Below, piece by piece: positions 50,437 to 59,635 of a DNA stretch of 62,810 nucleotides. The DNA comes from a virus. Under the pieces are notes generated by a model, which ran no database searches, had not been told where the DNA came from, and worked only from the letters and a program-made list of their open reading frames with translations. Position 1 is the first letter of the stretch; each line of letters begins with the position of its first letter. A program made the position numbers and the translations under genes. The stretch spans positions 1 through 62,810 of the IMG/VR virus record IMGVR_UViG_3300025652_007521; one strand, 5' to 3'.

Positions 50437-50808
50437 ATGCCTTATGATTTAGTTGAAACAATTAATCCTGCAGATACCGCAAATATTCAAATGGAGCTTA
50501 AACAAACTACGTTAAGTCCAAACACTAGTTTTTTTGATATATTTGCTGAAACGAGTGCACCGAGTTTAAAATTATATAAAGTGGTTAGTCTAATGGTAAG
50601 CTATCCAAAGGCTGACTTTGTTGGTCCTGGAATAATTTATACTCTCAATTATGGAGATACTGTAGCAGCATCTGTTTATGTTAAGCCAGGTGAAAATATA
50701 GTTATAGCAAAAAGTATTCAACCAATTTATGCTTCAGGTGAAGACTTAAAACATAAAGCCTCTGCTACAGGATTGAAAGTATCTATATCCTATCAGGAGT
50801 TTAGTTAA
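50437..50808 (+). CDS. Small beta-rich paralogue 1 of 6
   Basis: 123 aa. The pattern LKLYKVVSLMVSYP, then PGENIVIAKSIQPIYASGEDLKHKAS and VSISYQEF has a counterpart in the five following genes: a central +..+.+ strand pair, a P....+.+.. turn, a PIY-type turn, and a final beta strand. Likely a small structural domain, perhaps a decoration or hetero-oligomeric fibre subunit. It overlaps the next gene by one base (TAATG). Confidence 0.65.
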   Translation: MPYDLVETINPADTANIQMELKQTTLSPNTSFFDIFAETSAPSLKLYKVVSLMVSYPKADFVGPGIIYTLNYGDTVAASVYVKPGENIVIAKSIQPIYASGEDLKHKASATGLKVSISYQEFS

Positions 50809-51176
50809 TGGCTAATCCAAATTTTATAAATGGTGTCAATGATATTGATATTGCTATAAACTGTGCTAATTTAAGTATCGGCACTAATAGCTTTATTGAA
50901 GGTGCCACATGTCCAGCACATAGTGTTAGAAAAATTGTCAATTTAACAGTTATTAATTATTCTGCAACCACTACAGCCGGATATAAAATTCATAAATATT
51001 CAAATGGGACCAATAGAGGGACAATATTTGAAGGCACTTTAGGTCCTTCTCAGTCTGTTTGCTTAGTAGATGAAACTCGGCCTATATATTGTGAAGAGCT
51101 TTCGGAACTTAGAGGCGCAGCAGTGACAGCTAATAATTGTATAAGTATATATTGCACTAGTGAGGTATATTCATAA
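50808..51176 (+). CDS. Small beta-rich paralogue 2 of 6
   Basis: 122 aa. VRKIVNLTVINYSA, GPSQSVCLVDETRPIYCEELSELRG and a terminal CISIYCTSEVYS align by pattern with paralogue 1 (VVSLMVSYP, IQPIYASGEDL, VSISYQEFS). Five cysteines in 122 residues are unusual for this phage and could form a metal site or disulfides. It is flanked by one-base overlaps on both sides. Confidence 0.65.
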   Translation: MANPNFINGVNDIDIAINCANLSIGTNSFIEGATCPAHSVRKIVNLTVINYSATTTAGYKIHKYSNGTNRGTIFEGTLGPSQSVCLVDETRPIYCEELSELRGAAVTANNCISIYCTSEVYS

Positions 51177-51541
51177 TGCCTCATATGAATCCATCAACTA
51201 TAAAACCTTATTATCGAGCTGCAACAGTCGCGCCTGATGGTAACTTTTTTGCTTTTGCTGATAGACCATCGGGATCTGCGTTAAAGATCGAAACACTTAT
51301 GATTCATAACTCACTTACATATGACGAGCTTATTATCTCATTGGCGACAGGTAATGTAAATAATGTTTGGATGAAATCTAAAATACCTCCTAATACCACA
51401 TTATGTGCAGTAATGGCTGAAGCTCCGTACTATGTCCCAGCGGCCGACGATTTATACATAAAAGCTGAACTTGCTGATGGCGCATCAAGTAATACAGAAT
51501 CCATTGGTGTACATTGTGCTGGATTAGAGGTAATATCATGA
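51176..51541 (+). CDS. Small beta-rich paralogue 3 of 6
   Basis: 121 aa. ALKIETLMIHNSL, IPPNTTLCAVMAEAPYYVPAADDLYIKAEL and IGVHCAGLEVIS repeat the paralogue layout (strand pair, PP...L turn, APYY-type turn, C-terminal strand). It starts in the stop of paralogue 2 and overlaps paralogue 4 by ATGA. Confidence 0.65.
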   Translation: MPHMNPSTIKPYYRAATVAPDGNFFAFADRPSGSALKIETLMIHNSLTYDELIISLATGNVNNVWMKSKIPPNTTLCAVMAEAPYYVPAADDLYIKAELADGASSNTESIGVHCAGLEVIS

Positions 51542-51975
51542 TTACTGTATCAGATAAACATATTGTAGGTCATTACTCTATTAGGTTTTCCGCGGGAACA
51601 ATGCCTAGATCAATTTCCTCGACGAGTCATGCAACCATTAGTGGTGAGTCTTTAAGTTTATATACCGCTAGTGCAAGTCAAACATCGGGAGTTACTAAGG
51701 GTTTTGCACAAGATGAATTTATAGTTAGTGGTTTATACGTTACTAATAAAAGTGATCAATCATTTAATGTGTCGTTATTTTTTGATTATGCATCAACGTA
51801 TTCCAACATTGCTATAGTTCCACCATTGTCCACCATATACGTAATCACAGCTGATAACCCAATTAAGTGGAATGGTGCTGGCTTTAGAGCTAATTTAAAC
51901 GGAAGACCCGGTAGTTCGATAGTAGCAGGTGATGTTTCAGTTCACATGGTTTGGAGCGCAGTTGTTAAAACATAG
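51538..51975 (+). CDS. Small beta-rich paralogue 4 of 6
   Basis: 145 aa. The start was set at ATG 51538 (ATGA overlap with the previous gene); an upstream TTG at 51514 is unlikely. Pattern matches to the family are FIVSGLYVTNKSDQS, IVPPLSTIYVITADNPIKWNG and VSVHMVWSAVVKT. It has an N-terminal Ser/Thr-rich extension absent from paralogues 1 to 3. Confidence 0.65.
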   Translation: MITVSDKHIVGHYSIRFSAGTMPRSISSTSHATISGESLSLYTASASQTSGVTKGFAQDEFIVSGLYVTNKSDQSFNVSLFFDYASTYSNIAIVPPLSTIYVITADNPIKWNGAGFRANLNGRPGSSIVAGDVSVHMVWSAVVKT

Positions 51976-51984
51976 GAGCTAATT

Positions 51985-52437
51985 ATGGGTACTAAATATA
52001 CAATCGATTATGAAGATCCTACGAACTTAAAAGATGTAGTTGGTGTTATTGGTCATCAAGTGAGTGTCAGTCATTTTCAAGGGACTGACCAGAATGCTTC
52101 AAGTTCTTGGAATAATACGCAGAATCCAGCTTGCTTTAAAATAATGCATGCATCACAGGCAGCTAGTTCGCCGAACGACGCTTACCTGCGTGCGCAAATG
52201 AGACTGCAAATTGATGGTGGACAAGTTTTTACAATACCCATGATAGATGGCCTTTTTATGGAAGGATATTCATATATTAGACCATTTATTACAAGTTCTA
52301 ATCCAATAATTTTTTCGGGAGACGATAGCGGTCAATATACAATGGAGTTAATTGTAAAGCTGAATAGTACTAATCAGGGCTCCGGCGCATCTTATGGTCG
52401 AACAGAAGTTTACACGAAAGGTCTTTATGCGCCTTAG
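51985..52437 (+). CDS. Small beta-rich paralogue 5 of 6
   Basis: 150 aa with an AGGAG ribosome site. A similar fold layout is suggested by VSVSHFQGTDQNAS, FTIPMIDGLFMEGYSYIRPFITSSNPIIFSGDD and MELIVKLNSTNQ. This is the most divergent member, so membership rests mainly on size, position and strand pattern. Confidence 0.55.
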   Translation: MGTKYTIDYEDPTNLKDVVGVIGHQVSVSHFQGTDQNASSSWNNTQNPACFKIMHASQAASSPNDAYLRAQMRLQIDGGQVFTIPMIDGLFMEGYSYIRPFITSSNPIIFSGDDSGQYTMELIVKLNSTNQGSGASYGRTEVYTKGLYAP

Positions 52438-52449
52438 AGGGAAATAATT

Positions 52450-52854
52450 ATGTCTGGAGAATTTTGTCGATTTAGAAAAGATACTGCAACGTCTGTTAAA
52501 CTTTTAGGCGCGCATGTGATATATCAAGCATCTGCTGGTACTTTTAGTACTATACTCGACCCACAAGCCAACAAAGCTATGATAATAGATTCTATCTATG
52601 TGCGTAATGCTGATACAGATGCCAGTGATGGGCCAATGCAAATCGAATTAGAGATTTTTAGCACAGGTAAACAAAGGCCATTTTTTGTTGCGCTGTTAGA
52701 TCACGGTGAAACGTGCTTAGCTGCTAGTAAGTCGACTCCAATAATGGTAGATAATGGTCAAGATATTAGAATAAAAGCATTTCATAAAACTGCAGTTGCC
52801 CAAACTACAGTAAATGCATTTGTGTATGTATCATATAGGGAGTACGATGTTTAA
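52450..52854 (+). CDS. Small beta-rich paralogue 6 of 6
   Basis: 134 aa. AMIIDSIYVRNADT, FVALLDHGETCLAASKSTPIMVDNGQDIRIKAF and VNAFVYVSYREYDV fit the family pattern well, including the final VSYxE strand also seen in paralogue 1 (SISYQEF). It overlaps the next gene by one base (TAATG). Confidence 0.65.
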   Translation: MSGEFCRFRKDTATSVKLLGAHVIYQASAGTFSTILDPQANKAMIIDSIYVRNADTDASDGPMQIELEIFSTGKQRPFFVALLDHGETCLAASKSTPIMVDNGQDIRIKAFHKTAVAQTTVNAFVYVSYREYDV

Positions 52855-53795
52855 TGAGTTATAATTACTTTAAAAATAATGCGTTTCTTAATAGTGGAGG
52901 AATTTCATCCAGCGCCAATAATAAATCTCTAGATGCTATTAAAAGTAGTGGCGTAAGTGATTTAAGCGCTCCTTCTCCACAAATGCTGTATGATATTGAC
53001 TATGAAGCAGTTAATACGTTATTTAATACGTATGATCATAATACGAGTCAAAGTACTATAACAGCTGGTTTAAAAAATGCAATAAGCGGTGCGAAGGTTT
53101 GGGCTACTCCAATAAATAATGCTGCTTTTGAAAATTTAGTTGGTACTACCACTACAACTCATGGTGATCTTCAAACTAACGGTCAATTTGAAAGAAACGT
53201 AATTGACAATGAGTCGTCAAATCCAATACAGCCGTCTAATTTTCCAGGTCTTACTAAAGGGTGTTTATGGTTCGCTATGTCGTTTTGGGCACCTGGCAAC
53301 AGCAGCGGCGCGCCTGGACATCTAGGAACAATTTATATGAATTTTCCAGATTTGCCAGCTACTGGCTCTAATGGAATTAAAAGTTTACTTTATCCGATGT
53401 ATTCTAAACGTGTCGAAGCATTTATTGTATATGGGCAATATCTCGAAAGTAATAACAGTCAATATGAAAACGGTTATACTGAAACATATTCGAGTCCTGT
53501 TGCAAGGTGGTATATATCATCGGAAGCTTATAACTATGGAAGTACTGGGTATTATACTCAAAGCGGCCCCTCATACAGAATTTCTAATAATGATGGCATT
53601 TGGGGCTTTAGAACTGACGGTACCGTAAATGGACACGACGGAAGCAACCTTAGTACGTACCAAGGAGCAGGTAAGTCATTTGGTGTACAAAATTACAATA
53701 GTAATGATGCATCAGTTGACGATGTATACTGGGGGACTTTTACAAAATCAAGCAATACATTCTGGCGAGCAAATATTTGGACGGTGACAACATAA
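52854..53795 (+). CDS. Structural protein of unknown function (313 aa)
   Basis: Aromatic- and Asn/Ser-rich, with no signal peptide or membrane segment. A short helical N-terminus (NKSLDAIKSSGVSDL) leads to a large beta-rich domain with many Tyr/Trp (CLWFAMSFWAPGNSSG, RWYISSEAYNYGS, VYWGTFTKSSNTFWR). Such composition is typical of receptor-binding or carbohydrate-contacting tips. It lies in the fibre locus and is coupled at both ends by one-base overlaps. The family is not recognised. Confidence 0.7.
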   Translation: MSYNYFKNNAFLNSGGISSSANNKSLDAIKSSGVSDLSAPSPQMLYDIDYEAVNTLFNTYDHNTSQSTITAGLKNAISGAKVWATPINNAAFENLVGTTTTTHGDLQTNGQFERNVIDNESSNPIQPSNFPGLTKGCLWFAMSFWAPGNSSGAPGHLGTIYMNFPDLPATGSNGIKSLLYPMYSKRVEAFIVYGQYLESNNSQYENGYTETYSSPVARWYISSEAYNYGSTGYYTQSGPSYRISNNDGIWGFRTDGTVNGHDGSNLSTYQGAGKSFGVQNYNSNDASVDDVYWGTFTKSSNTFWRANIWTVTT

Positions 53796-54658
53796 TGGCA
53801 ATAGGAAATTTATCAAGAATAGGAAAAAAAGTACCTCTAACAGATTTACCTCATAAAGGTGGATCAATGGACACAATGGATTTTCATTCGTTAAGTAACG
53901 AATACCGTTTGTCAGCATCTTTGAATACTACTGCTTCGACACTAGTAGGAGGCTTTGGTAATAGATATGATATAAAATCAGCTTTTGGTGCATTGCAGGG
54001 TTTTAAGATTAATTCTCAAACATATATGAATGGTGATACTGATTATGATGGTCCTTATCATGTATCAGAAATATTTTTCGATATTGGTGCAGCTCGTTCA
54101 GGTAAGCTTTATATTGGACATAATCATACACTAACTAGTGGGAATCAATGGTGCGCAGATGCCCCAATGGTTGGTGCACAAATATTAGATATAGAGGGCA
54201 ATCTTTTAGAAAACATTACTTTTACAACCACCACAATGGAACAAAGCGCCGGTCAATACGGCACACCACCAACGCCTTTGGTTTTAAGTAGTGCTACGTT
54301 TTTTAGTCTCAGTACGAATGGCTCTGGAGCTAGATTTAATTATCGGTCATCTACCGTCAGTTCTAGAACTGGTGCAGCTGATGGATTTGATAATTCGGCA
54401 TTCGATGATACACCATATCCTTTAACCACCTCAAGTTCTCAAGCGGCAAGATCAATAGCACAACAAGGCAACTACAACTATGTATACCGAGAAGTATCTA
54501 ATAGTGGAACATACTTAAAATCACAATTTATGAGAACTACCGGCTCTTATTCGTTTCCGCGCAGAGGTTCAATTAGATTATCTTATGCAAATACCACGGA
54601 AACAGCTCGGTATTCCGATTTAGAAGAAAATAACACATTTTTAATAGGTATCTATTAA
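53795..54658 (+). CDS. Structural protein of unknown function (287 aa)
   Basis: The start at ATG 53795 overlaps the upstream stop (TAATG); an in-frame TTG at 53777 is less likely. The N-terminus MAIGNLSRIGKKVPLTDLP is followed by a beta-rich body containing GKLYIGHNHTLTSGNQWCADAPMVGAQILDIEGN and a Ser/Arg-rich C-terminus. Its place after the 313-aa gene suggests a paired receptor-binding or fibre component. I cannot name a family. Confidence 0.7.
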   Translation: MAIGNLSRIGKKVPLTDLPHKGGSMDTMDFHSLSNEYRLSASLNTTASTLVGGFGNRYDIKSAFGALQGFKINSQTYMNGDTDYDGPYHVSEIFFDIGAARSGKLYIGHNHTLTSGNQWCADAPMVGAQILDIEGNLLENITFTTTTMEQSAGQYGTPPTPLVLSSATFFSLSTNGSGARFNYRSSTVSSRTGAADGFDNSAFDDTPYPLTTSSSQAARSIAQQGNYNYVYREVSNSGTYLKSQFMRTTGSYSFPRRGSIRLSYANTTETARYSDLEENNTFLIGIY

Positions 54659-54670
54659 TAGGAGAATATA

Positions 54671-55102
54671 ATGGCATTATATACAAAAGGCGGGTGTTAT
54701 CCACAAAGTATACCCGAAATGATTCAGCTTGAAGATGGAAACATTAGAACTGGTTCAACTACATATACCCCTGATGAAATTGCATCTGCTGGATGGACAG
54801 TTGCTCCAGATCTAATTGCATATGATGGGACGACTCATAACCTTAATTGGAATAGTGAAACTTCTAGTTGGTATTTAACAGAAGTTACTGCTGAAGATCA
54901 AGCTGCAAGAATAGAAGCTGGTTGGCGCGGAGTTAGAAGTGAAAGAAATTCTATATTAGCTGAGTCTGATTACATGGTAATACAAGCAGTTGAAGCTGGA
55001 ACAACCATTGCATCCGATTGGGGTACATATCGCCAAGCGTTAAGAGATATTACTAATGAATCAGATCCATTTGATGTTACTTGGCCCACTAAGCCTTCAT
55101 AA
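54671..55102 (+). CDS. Tail fibre assembly chaperone-like protein
   Basis: 143 aa. The C-terminal half (WRGVRSERNSILAESDYMVIQAVEAG to TYRQALRDIT) carries the RxxRNxLLxxSDWxxxxxxxxxxxxWxxYRQALRDIP signature of tail-fibre assembly/XkdW-type proteins. These help fibre trimers fold or attach and are normally encoded just after the fibre genes, as here. AGGAG precedes ATG 54671. Confidence 0.8.
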   Translation: MALYTKGGCYPQSIPEMIQLEDGNIRTGSTTYTPDEIASAGWTVAPDLIAYDGTTHNLNWNSETSSWYLTEVTAEDQAARIEAGWRGVRSERNSILAESDYMVIQAVEAGTTIASDWGTYRQALRDITNESDPFDVTWPTKPS

Positions 55103-55104
55103 CA

Positions 55105-55125
55105 TATAAATAAACCATATAAATA
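55105..55125 (+). promoter_or_regulatory. Tandem late promoters before gp13
   Basis: Two perfect TATAAATA boxes at 55105-55112 and 55118-55125, spaced 13 nt apart. Predicted starts are 55118 and 55131, giving short leaders that contain AGAGG (55136-55140) for ATG 55149. Confidence 0.8.
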
Positions 55126-55148
55126 TAGTAAAGTAAGAGGTGTTTTAA

Positions 55149-55901
55149 ATGGCAAAGCCAAACAGTAGAGCAACATTAATCGATTACTGCCTAAGAAATC
55201 TAGGTGCACCTGTTATCGAAATTAATATTGACGAAGATCAACTAGATGATAGAATAGATGAAGCTTTACAATTCTATCAGCATTATCACACTGATGCCAC
55301 AGAGAAAGTATTCTTAAAACATCAAGTGACACAAACTGACATAGATAATCAATATATTGCAATACCAGAAGTCGTAACAGATGTCGTTAGAGTTCTACCT
55401 ATTAGTAACTCTGGCTCTATAAGTGCAGATATGTTTGATGTAAAATATCAATTACATTTAAACGACATGTATAAACTCGGTTATATGGGCAATATTCTAG
55501 AATATGTTCAAACACAACAGCATATGTCGACAGTAGATCTTCTTGTTAATTCTGATGATAAACGAATCTCATTTAATCGACATAAAGATAGATTGGATAT
55601 TGTAATGGATTGGGCCAATGAAGTTTCAGTTGGTGAGTTTATTGTACTTGAAGCATATCGGATTGTAGATCCTGCTGTATACCTGCAGGTATATAACGAT
55701 TATTATTTAAAGAAATATGCTACAGCATTGATTAAGAAACAATGGGGTGCAAACCTAATTAAATTTGAAGGGATGCAAATGCCTGGTGGAGTCACATTTA
55801 ATGGTCGTCAATTGTTTGATGATGCTGTTGAAGACTTAGTAAAACTAGAAGAAGAAGTTAGGTTAAATTGGGAACAGCCAGTTGACTTCTACGTAGGATA
55901 A
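55149..55901 (+). CDS. 13: Neck protein gp13
   Basis: 250 aa (T4 gp13 is 309). Recognisable segments are DYCLRNLGAPVIEINIDEDQLDDRIDEALQFYQHYH near the N-terminus and the C-terminal WGANLIKFEGMQMPGGVTFNGRQLFDDA, both characteristic of the gp13 head-completion/neck family. gp13 and gp14 close the portal after packaging and bind the tail. It is followed three bases later by gp14. Confidence 0.92.
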   Translation: MAKPNSRATLIDYCLRNLGAPVIEINIDEDQLDDRIDEALQFYQHYHTDATEKVFLKHQVTQTDIDNQYIAIPEVVTDVVRVLPISNSGSISADMFDVKYQLHLNDMYKLGYMGNILEYVQTQQHMSTVDLLVNSDDKRISFNRHKDRLDIVMDWANEVSVGEFIVLEAYRIVDPAVYLQVYNDYYLKKYATALIKKQWGANLIKFEGMQMPGGVTFNGRQLFDDAVEDLVKLEEEVRLNWEQPVDFYVG

Positions 55902-55904
55902 TAA

Positions 55905-56858
55905 ATGCCTAGAAACGTATATTTTTCTCAAGCCGTCAAATCAGAGCAAAATCTGTATGAAGACTTGATCATAGAATCTCTTAAGATATTTGCACAAGAT
56001 GTCTACTATATTCCTCGCACTATTATTAGTCGTGATACCATCTTAGGCGAAGATCCAGCATCTAAGTTTGATGATGCATACCTAATAGAAGCATATATTG
56101 AAAATGCTGAAGGCTTTGATGGAGAAGGAGATTTATATAGTAAGTTTGGTCTTGAGATAAGAGACGAAGCTTCATTCATTATTTCTAGGAAAATATGGAA
56201 TCAACGCATTGGTTTAAACGAAGGTACATTAAAGCCTGCAGAGGGTGATTTATTATATCTTCCAATGTCTAATTCTTTCTTTGAAATTAGTCTAGTTGAA
56301 GATGATAAACCTTTCTATCAGTTATCTAACTTACCAGTTTATAAATTATCATGCTCATTGTTCGAATATAACGATCAAGAAATGGATACTGGTATTGCTG
56401 CTATTGATAATGTAGAAACACAGTATGGTTATCAGGTTGGAATAGATGTTGCTGTAACAGGCGGTAATCACTTTACTCAAGGTGAGATTGTTACTCAAAC
56501 TCTTTCAGCTGGTATTACAGTCTTTGGCGAAGTACAAGCTATTACCAAAACATCAAATACTGCAGCTACAATTTCTGTATCTAATATTGGAACTAAGGAT
56601 ACTACAAATGCTGCTACTGCTACAGACTCAGCCCGCGAATTTATAGTATCGGCAACTTCATCAGCTAATAATCTAGTAGGATCAAAATCTGGTAATACAT
56701 GCGTAATTACAAACGTATATACATTAGCTGATGATGATACGAATAATACCTTTGCTTCAGATTCACAAGCTAAGAATGTTCAGTTTGAAATCGAAGGTGA
56801 TAACTTTATTGACTTTTCTGAATCTAATCCATTCGGTGATCCATCGGAGACATTATAA
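55905..56858 (+). CDS. 14: Neck protein gp14
   Basis: 317 aa (T4 gp14 is 256). The family N-terminus is clear (RNVYFSQAVKSEQNLYEDLIIESLKIFAQDVYYIPR, then DEASFIISRKIWNQ). A Gly/Thr-rich beta insertion (about 170-290: GEIVTQTLSAGITVFGEV) is larger than in T4, and the C-terminus ends with a FDFSESNPFGDPS-type motif typical of marine gp14. It overlaps gp15 by one base (TAATG). Confidence 0.92.
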   Translation: MPRNVYFSQAVKSEQNLYEDLIIESLKIFAQDVYYIPRTIISRDTILGEDPASKFDDAYLIEAYIENAEGFDGEGDLYSKFGLEIRDEASFIISRKIWNQRIGLNEGTLKPAEGDLLYLPMSNSFFEISLVEDDKPFYQLSNLPVYKLSCSLFEYNDQEMDTGIAAIDNVETQYGYQVGIDVAVTGGNHFTQGEIVTQTLSAGITVFGEVQAITKTSNTAATISVSNIGTKDTTNAATATDSAREFIVSATSSANNLVGSKSGNTCVITNVYTLADDDTNNTFASDSQAKNVQFEIEGDNFIDFSESNPFGDPSETL

Positions 56859-57619
56859 TGTTTGGTTCTCATTTCTATCATGCTACGGTTCGTAAATCAG
56901 TTGCTGTCTTTGGAACAATGTTTAATAACATTACAATTGCTCGTAAGAAAGGTGATGGATCTCTCATTAATCAACAGAAGGTTCCATTAGCTTATGGCCC
57001 TAAACAAAAGTTTTTATCTCGTCTAGACTCATTAACTGGTCAAGATGCGTCTGTTGCTTTAAAGCTTCCTCGTATGTCTTTTGAGATAACTAGTATAGAA
57101 TTAGATACAACTAAAAAGCTTGGTAAAAGAACAACTATAACTGAACCAGGAACTACAGGTACTACGACTCAACGTAATGTAATTAAGCAATTTGCTCCAT
57201 ATAATATTAATATGCAACTTAATATCATGGCTAAAAATCAGGATGATGGATTGCAGATTTTAGAACAAATACTACCATATTTCCAGCCTGAATATACTTT
57301 ATCTATTAAACCAGTAGACGAATTTGCTTCGTTTAAACAAGACGTACCTATTATTTTAAATGGTGTATCATTTGATGATCAGTATGAAGGTGATTACCAG
57401 TCTCGAAGAGTATTAATTTACAGCTTAGATTTTACAATGAAAATGTCATTCTATGGTCCGGTTGGTGATAATAAAGTTATTAGAGAAGTTAATATTGACT
57501 TTAATCAATCAGCTCAAAGCGCCAATAATATATCTGAAATGGATATAACTATAGGAAATAACGATACCGAATCGAGCTTTACAGTAACAACTAATATTGA
57601 TTTAACTGACTTTGATTAA
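56858..57619 (+). CDS. 15: Tail terminator / sheath stabiliser gp15
   Basis: 253 aa (T4 gp15 is 272). It starts MFGSHFYHATVRKSVAVFGTMFNNITI, followed by QKVPLAYGPKQKFLSRL and LKLPRMSFEITSIELD, all hallmarks of gp15, the hexameric ring that ends tube and sheath and binds the neck. The gene starts within the stop of gp14. Confidence 0.93.
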   Translation: MFGSHFYHATVRKSVAVFGTMFNNITIARKKGDGSLINQQKVPLAYGPKQKFLSRLDSLTGQDASVALKLPRMSFEITSIELDTTKKLGKRTTITEPGTTGTTTQRNVIKQFAPYNINMQLNIMAKNQDDGLQILEQILPYFQPEYTLSIKPVDEFASFKQDVPIILNGVSFDDQYEGDYQSRRVLIYSLDFTMKMSFYGPVGDNKVIREVNIDFNQSAQSANNISEMDITIGNNDTESSFTVTTNIDLTDFD

Positions 57620-57621
57620 TT

Positions 57622-58047
57622 ATGTTTGATAAAAAAGATACACTAAAAAAATCATTAGAAAAAAATCTACCAGCTGAAACTAAACACGCTGAGGTAGATA
57701 AAGAGCTTACGTCTAAGAAAGATATAAATGATGATTATACTTTCTCAAGAGATACTTACAAAGAACTCATAAGTACAGGTATGGGATCACTAGATTCTCT
57801 TGCCGAAATTGCTCGTGAATCAGAACACCCCCGAGCATTTGAAGTATTATCAAAATCAATTAAAGACATTGGTGATGTAACTGATAAGCTGATGTCATTA
57901 CAAAAGAGTAAGCAAGACTTAGTAGGTAAAAAAGAAGAACAAAGTAAAGTAACTAATAATAATATGTTTATAGGTAGCACTACTGATTTACAGAGAATGC
58001 TCTTAGACACTGACGAAAAAGTGATTGATGGCGACATTAAAGAATAA
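57622..58047 (+). CDS. 16: Small terminase subunit gp16
   Basis: 141 aa (T4 gp16 is 164). Charged and helical, with the family central segment YKELISTGMGSLDSLAEIARESEHPRAFEVLS and a C-terminal VFIGSTxDLQ-like motif (NMFIGSTTDLQRML). gp16 recognises packaging substrate DNA and stimulates gp17. Its 3' end overlaps the gp17 start by 20 bases. Confidence 0.92.
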   Translation: MFDKKDTLKKSLEKNLPAETKHAEVDKELTSKKDINDDYTFSRDTYKELISTGMGSLDSLAEIARESEHPRAFEVLSKSIKDIGDVTDKLMSLQKSKQDLVGKKEEQSKVTNNNMFIGSTTDLQRMLLDTDEKVIDGDIKE

Positions 58048-59635
58048 TGAATTTGGTTATCTTGGAAATCCTAATGTAAAGAGAGACGGAGTCGAGGCTC
58101 AGTTTACACTTGAGGAAATCAAAGAATATAAAAAATGTATGCAGGATCCTGCGTACTTTGCAAAAACTTACGTTAAGATTATATCACTCGATGAAGGACT
58201 AGTTCCCTTTAATCTATATGATTATCAGGAAAAGATGTTTAATCATTTTAACGATAATCGATTTTCAATTGTATTGGCATGTCGTCAGTCTGGTAAATCG
58301 ATATCATCAGTAGCGTATCTACTGTGGTTTACAATCTTTAATCCGGAAAAGACTATTGCCATACTTGCAAACAAAGGTGCTACTGCAAGAGAGATGTTAG
58401 CTCGAGTTACTCTTATGTTAGAGAACTTACCATTCTTTTTGCAGCCAGGTTGTAAGGCATTAAACAAGGGTTCTATAGAATTTAGTAATAACTCAAAGAT
58501 TATTGCAGCTGCTACGTCTGGTAGTTCTATTCGTGGTCTATCGATTAACTTACTGTTTCTTGATGAGTTTGCTTTTATTGACAATGATGCTACATTCTAT
58601 ACATCAACGTACCCAGTAGTATCATCTGGTAAAGATACAAAGATTATTATTACTTCTACAGCAAATGGTATTGGTAATGTATACCATAAACTGTGGGAAG
58701 GAGCTGTCACAAAGACAAATGAGTTTAAACCTTTTCGTGTAGATTGGTGGGATGTTCCAGGGCGAGATGATAAGTGGAAAGAGCAAACAATTGCCAATAC
58801 TTCTCAGATACAGTTTGATCAGGAGTTTGGTAATACATTTCAGGGTAGAGGTAATAGCCTTATATCTGCAGAATGTTTACTTGCTCAAAAGGCTCAAGAT
58901 CCAATATATACACAAGAGAATACATATGTTTATGAAAGACCGATAGAAGGTCATAATTATATTATGTGTGTCGATGTTGCGAAAGGTAGAGGGCAAGATT
59001 ATTCAACCTTTAATATTATAGACACATCAGTCAATCCGTTTAAACAGGTTGCAACATTTAGAGATAATAATCTATCAGCATTATTATTTCCTGATATTAT
59101 ATACAAGTATGCTATGACATACAATGAAGCATATATCATTGTAGAATCAAACGATCAAGGTAGTGTTGTATGTAATGGTTTATATTATGATTTAGAATAC
59201 GAAAACTTATTTGTAGAATCAACTGTGAAAGCTGGTGCAATTGGTGCTACAATGACTAAACGTGTAAAACGTATCGGTTGTTCTACATTAAAGGATTTTG
59301 TTGAGCAAAAGAAATTGCATATTGTAGACGCAAACACAATTATGGAGATGAGTACATTCGAAGCAAGAGGTACATCGTTTCAAGCATCGGGTAGTAATCA
59401 TGATGACTTAGTAATGAACCTAGTCATGTTTGCATGGTTTGCTACAACGGATATATTTAATGGTATAACTGATATTGATATGAAGAATATGTTATACAAA
59501 GAGCAGCTGCAAGCGATACAAGATGATTTAATACCGTTTGGTTTTATAACAAGTGCAGCTGTAGACGAACCAGTAGTGGAAGTAGATAATACAGGGCAAC
59601 AATGGGTTGTCCAAGAGCCTATCTCGAAACTATAA
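58028..59635 (+). CDS. 17: Large terminase subunit gp17 (ATPase and nuclease)
   Basis: 535 aa (T4 gp17 is 610). Walker A is ACRQSGKS (Lys90), Walker B is LLFLDE (Asp179, Glu180). The RNase-H-like nuclease has its first acidic residue in CVDVAKGRGQDYSTF (Asp316), then VESNDQGS and SNHDDLVMNLVMFAW. All essential motor and nuclease motifs are intact, so it should pump and cut DNA by a headful-type mechanism. ATG 58028 was chosen; a TTG one codon upstream is the alternative. It overlaps gp16 by 20 bases. Confidence 0.97.
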   Translation: MATLKNNEFGYLGNPNVKRDGVEAQFTLEEIKEYKKCMQDPAYFAKTYVKIISLDEGLVPFNLYDYQEKMFNHFNDNRFSIVLACRQSGKSISSVAYLLWFTIFNPEKTIAILANKGATAREMLARVTLMLENLPFFLQPGCKALNKGSIEFSNNSKIIAAATSGSSIRGLSINLLFLDEFAFIDNDATFYTSTYPVVSSGKDTKIIITSTANGIGNVYHKLWEGAVTKTNEFKPFRVDWWDVPGRDDKWKEQTIANTSQIQFDQEFGNTFQGRGNSLISAECLLAQKAQDPIYTQENTYVYERPIEGHNYIMCVDVAKGRGQDYSTFNIIDTSVNPFKQVATFRDNNLSALLFPDIIYKYAMTYNEAYIIVESNDQGSVVCNGLYYDLEYENLFVESTVKAGAIGATMTKRVKRIGCSTLKDFVEQKKLHIVDANTIMEMSTFEARGTSFQASGSNHDDLVMNLVMFAWFATTDIFNGITDIDMKNMLYKEQLQAIQDDLIPFGFITSAAVDEPVVEVDNTGQQWVVQEPISKL

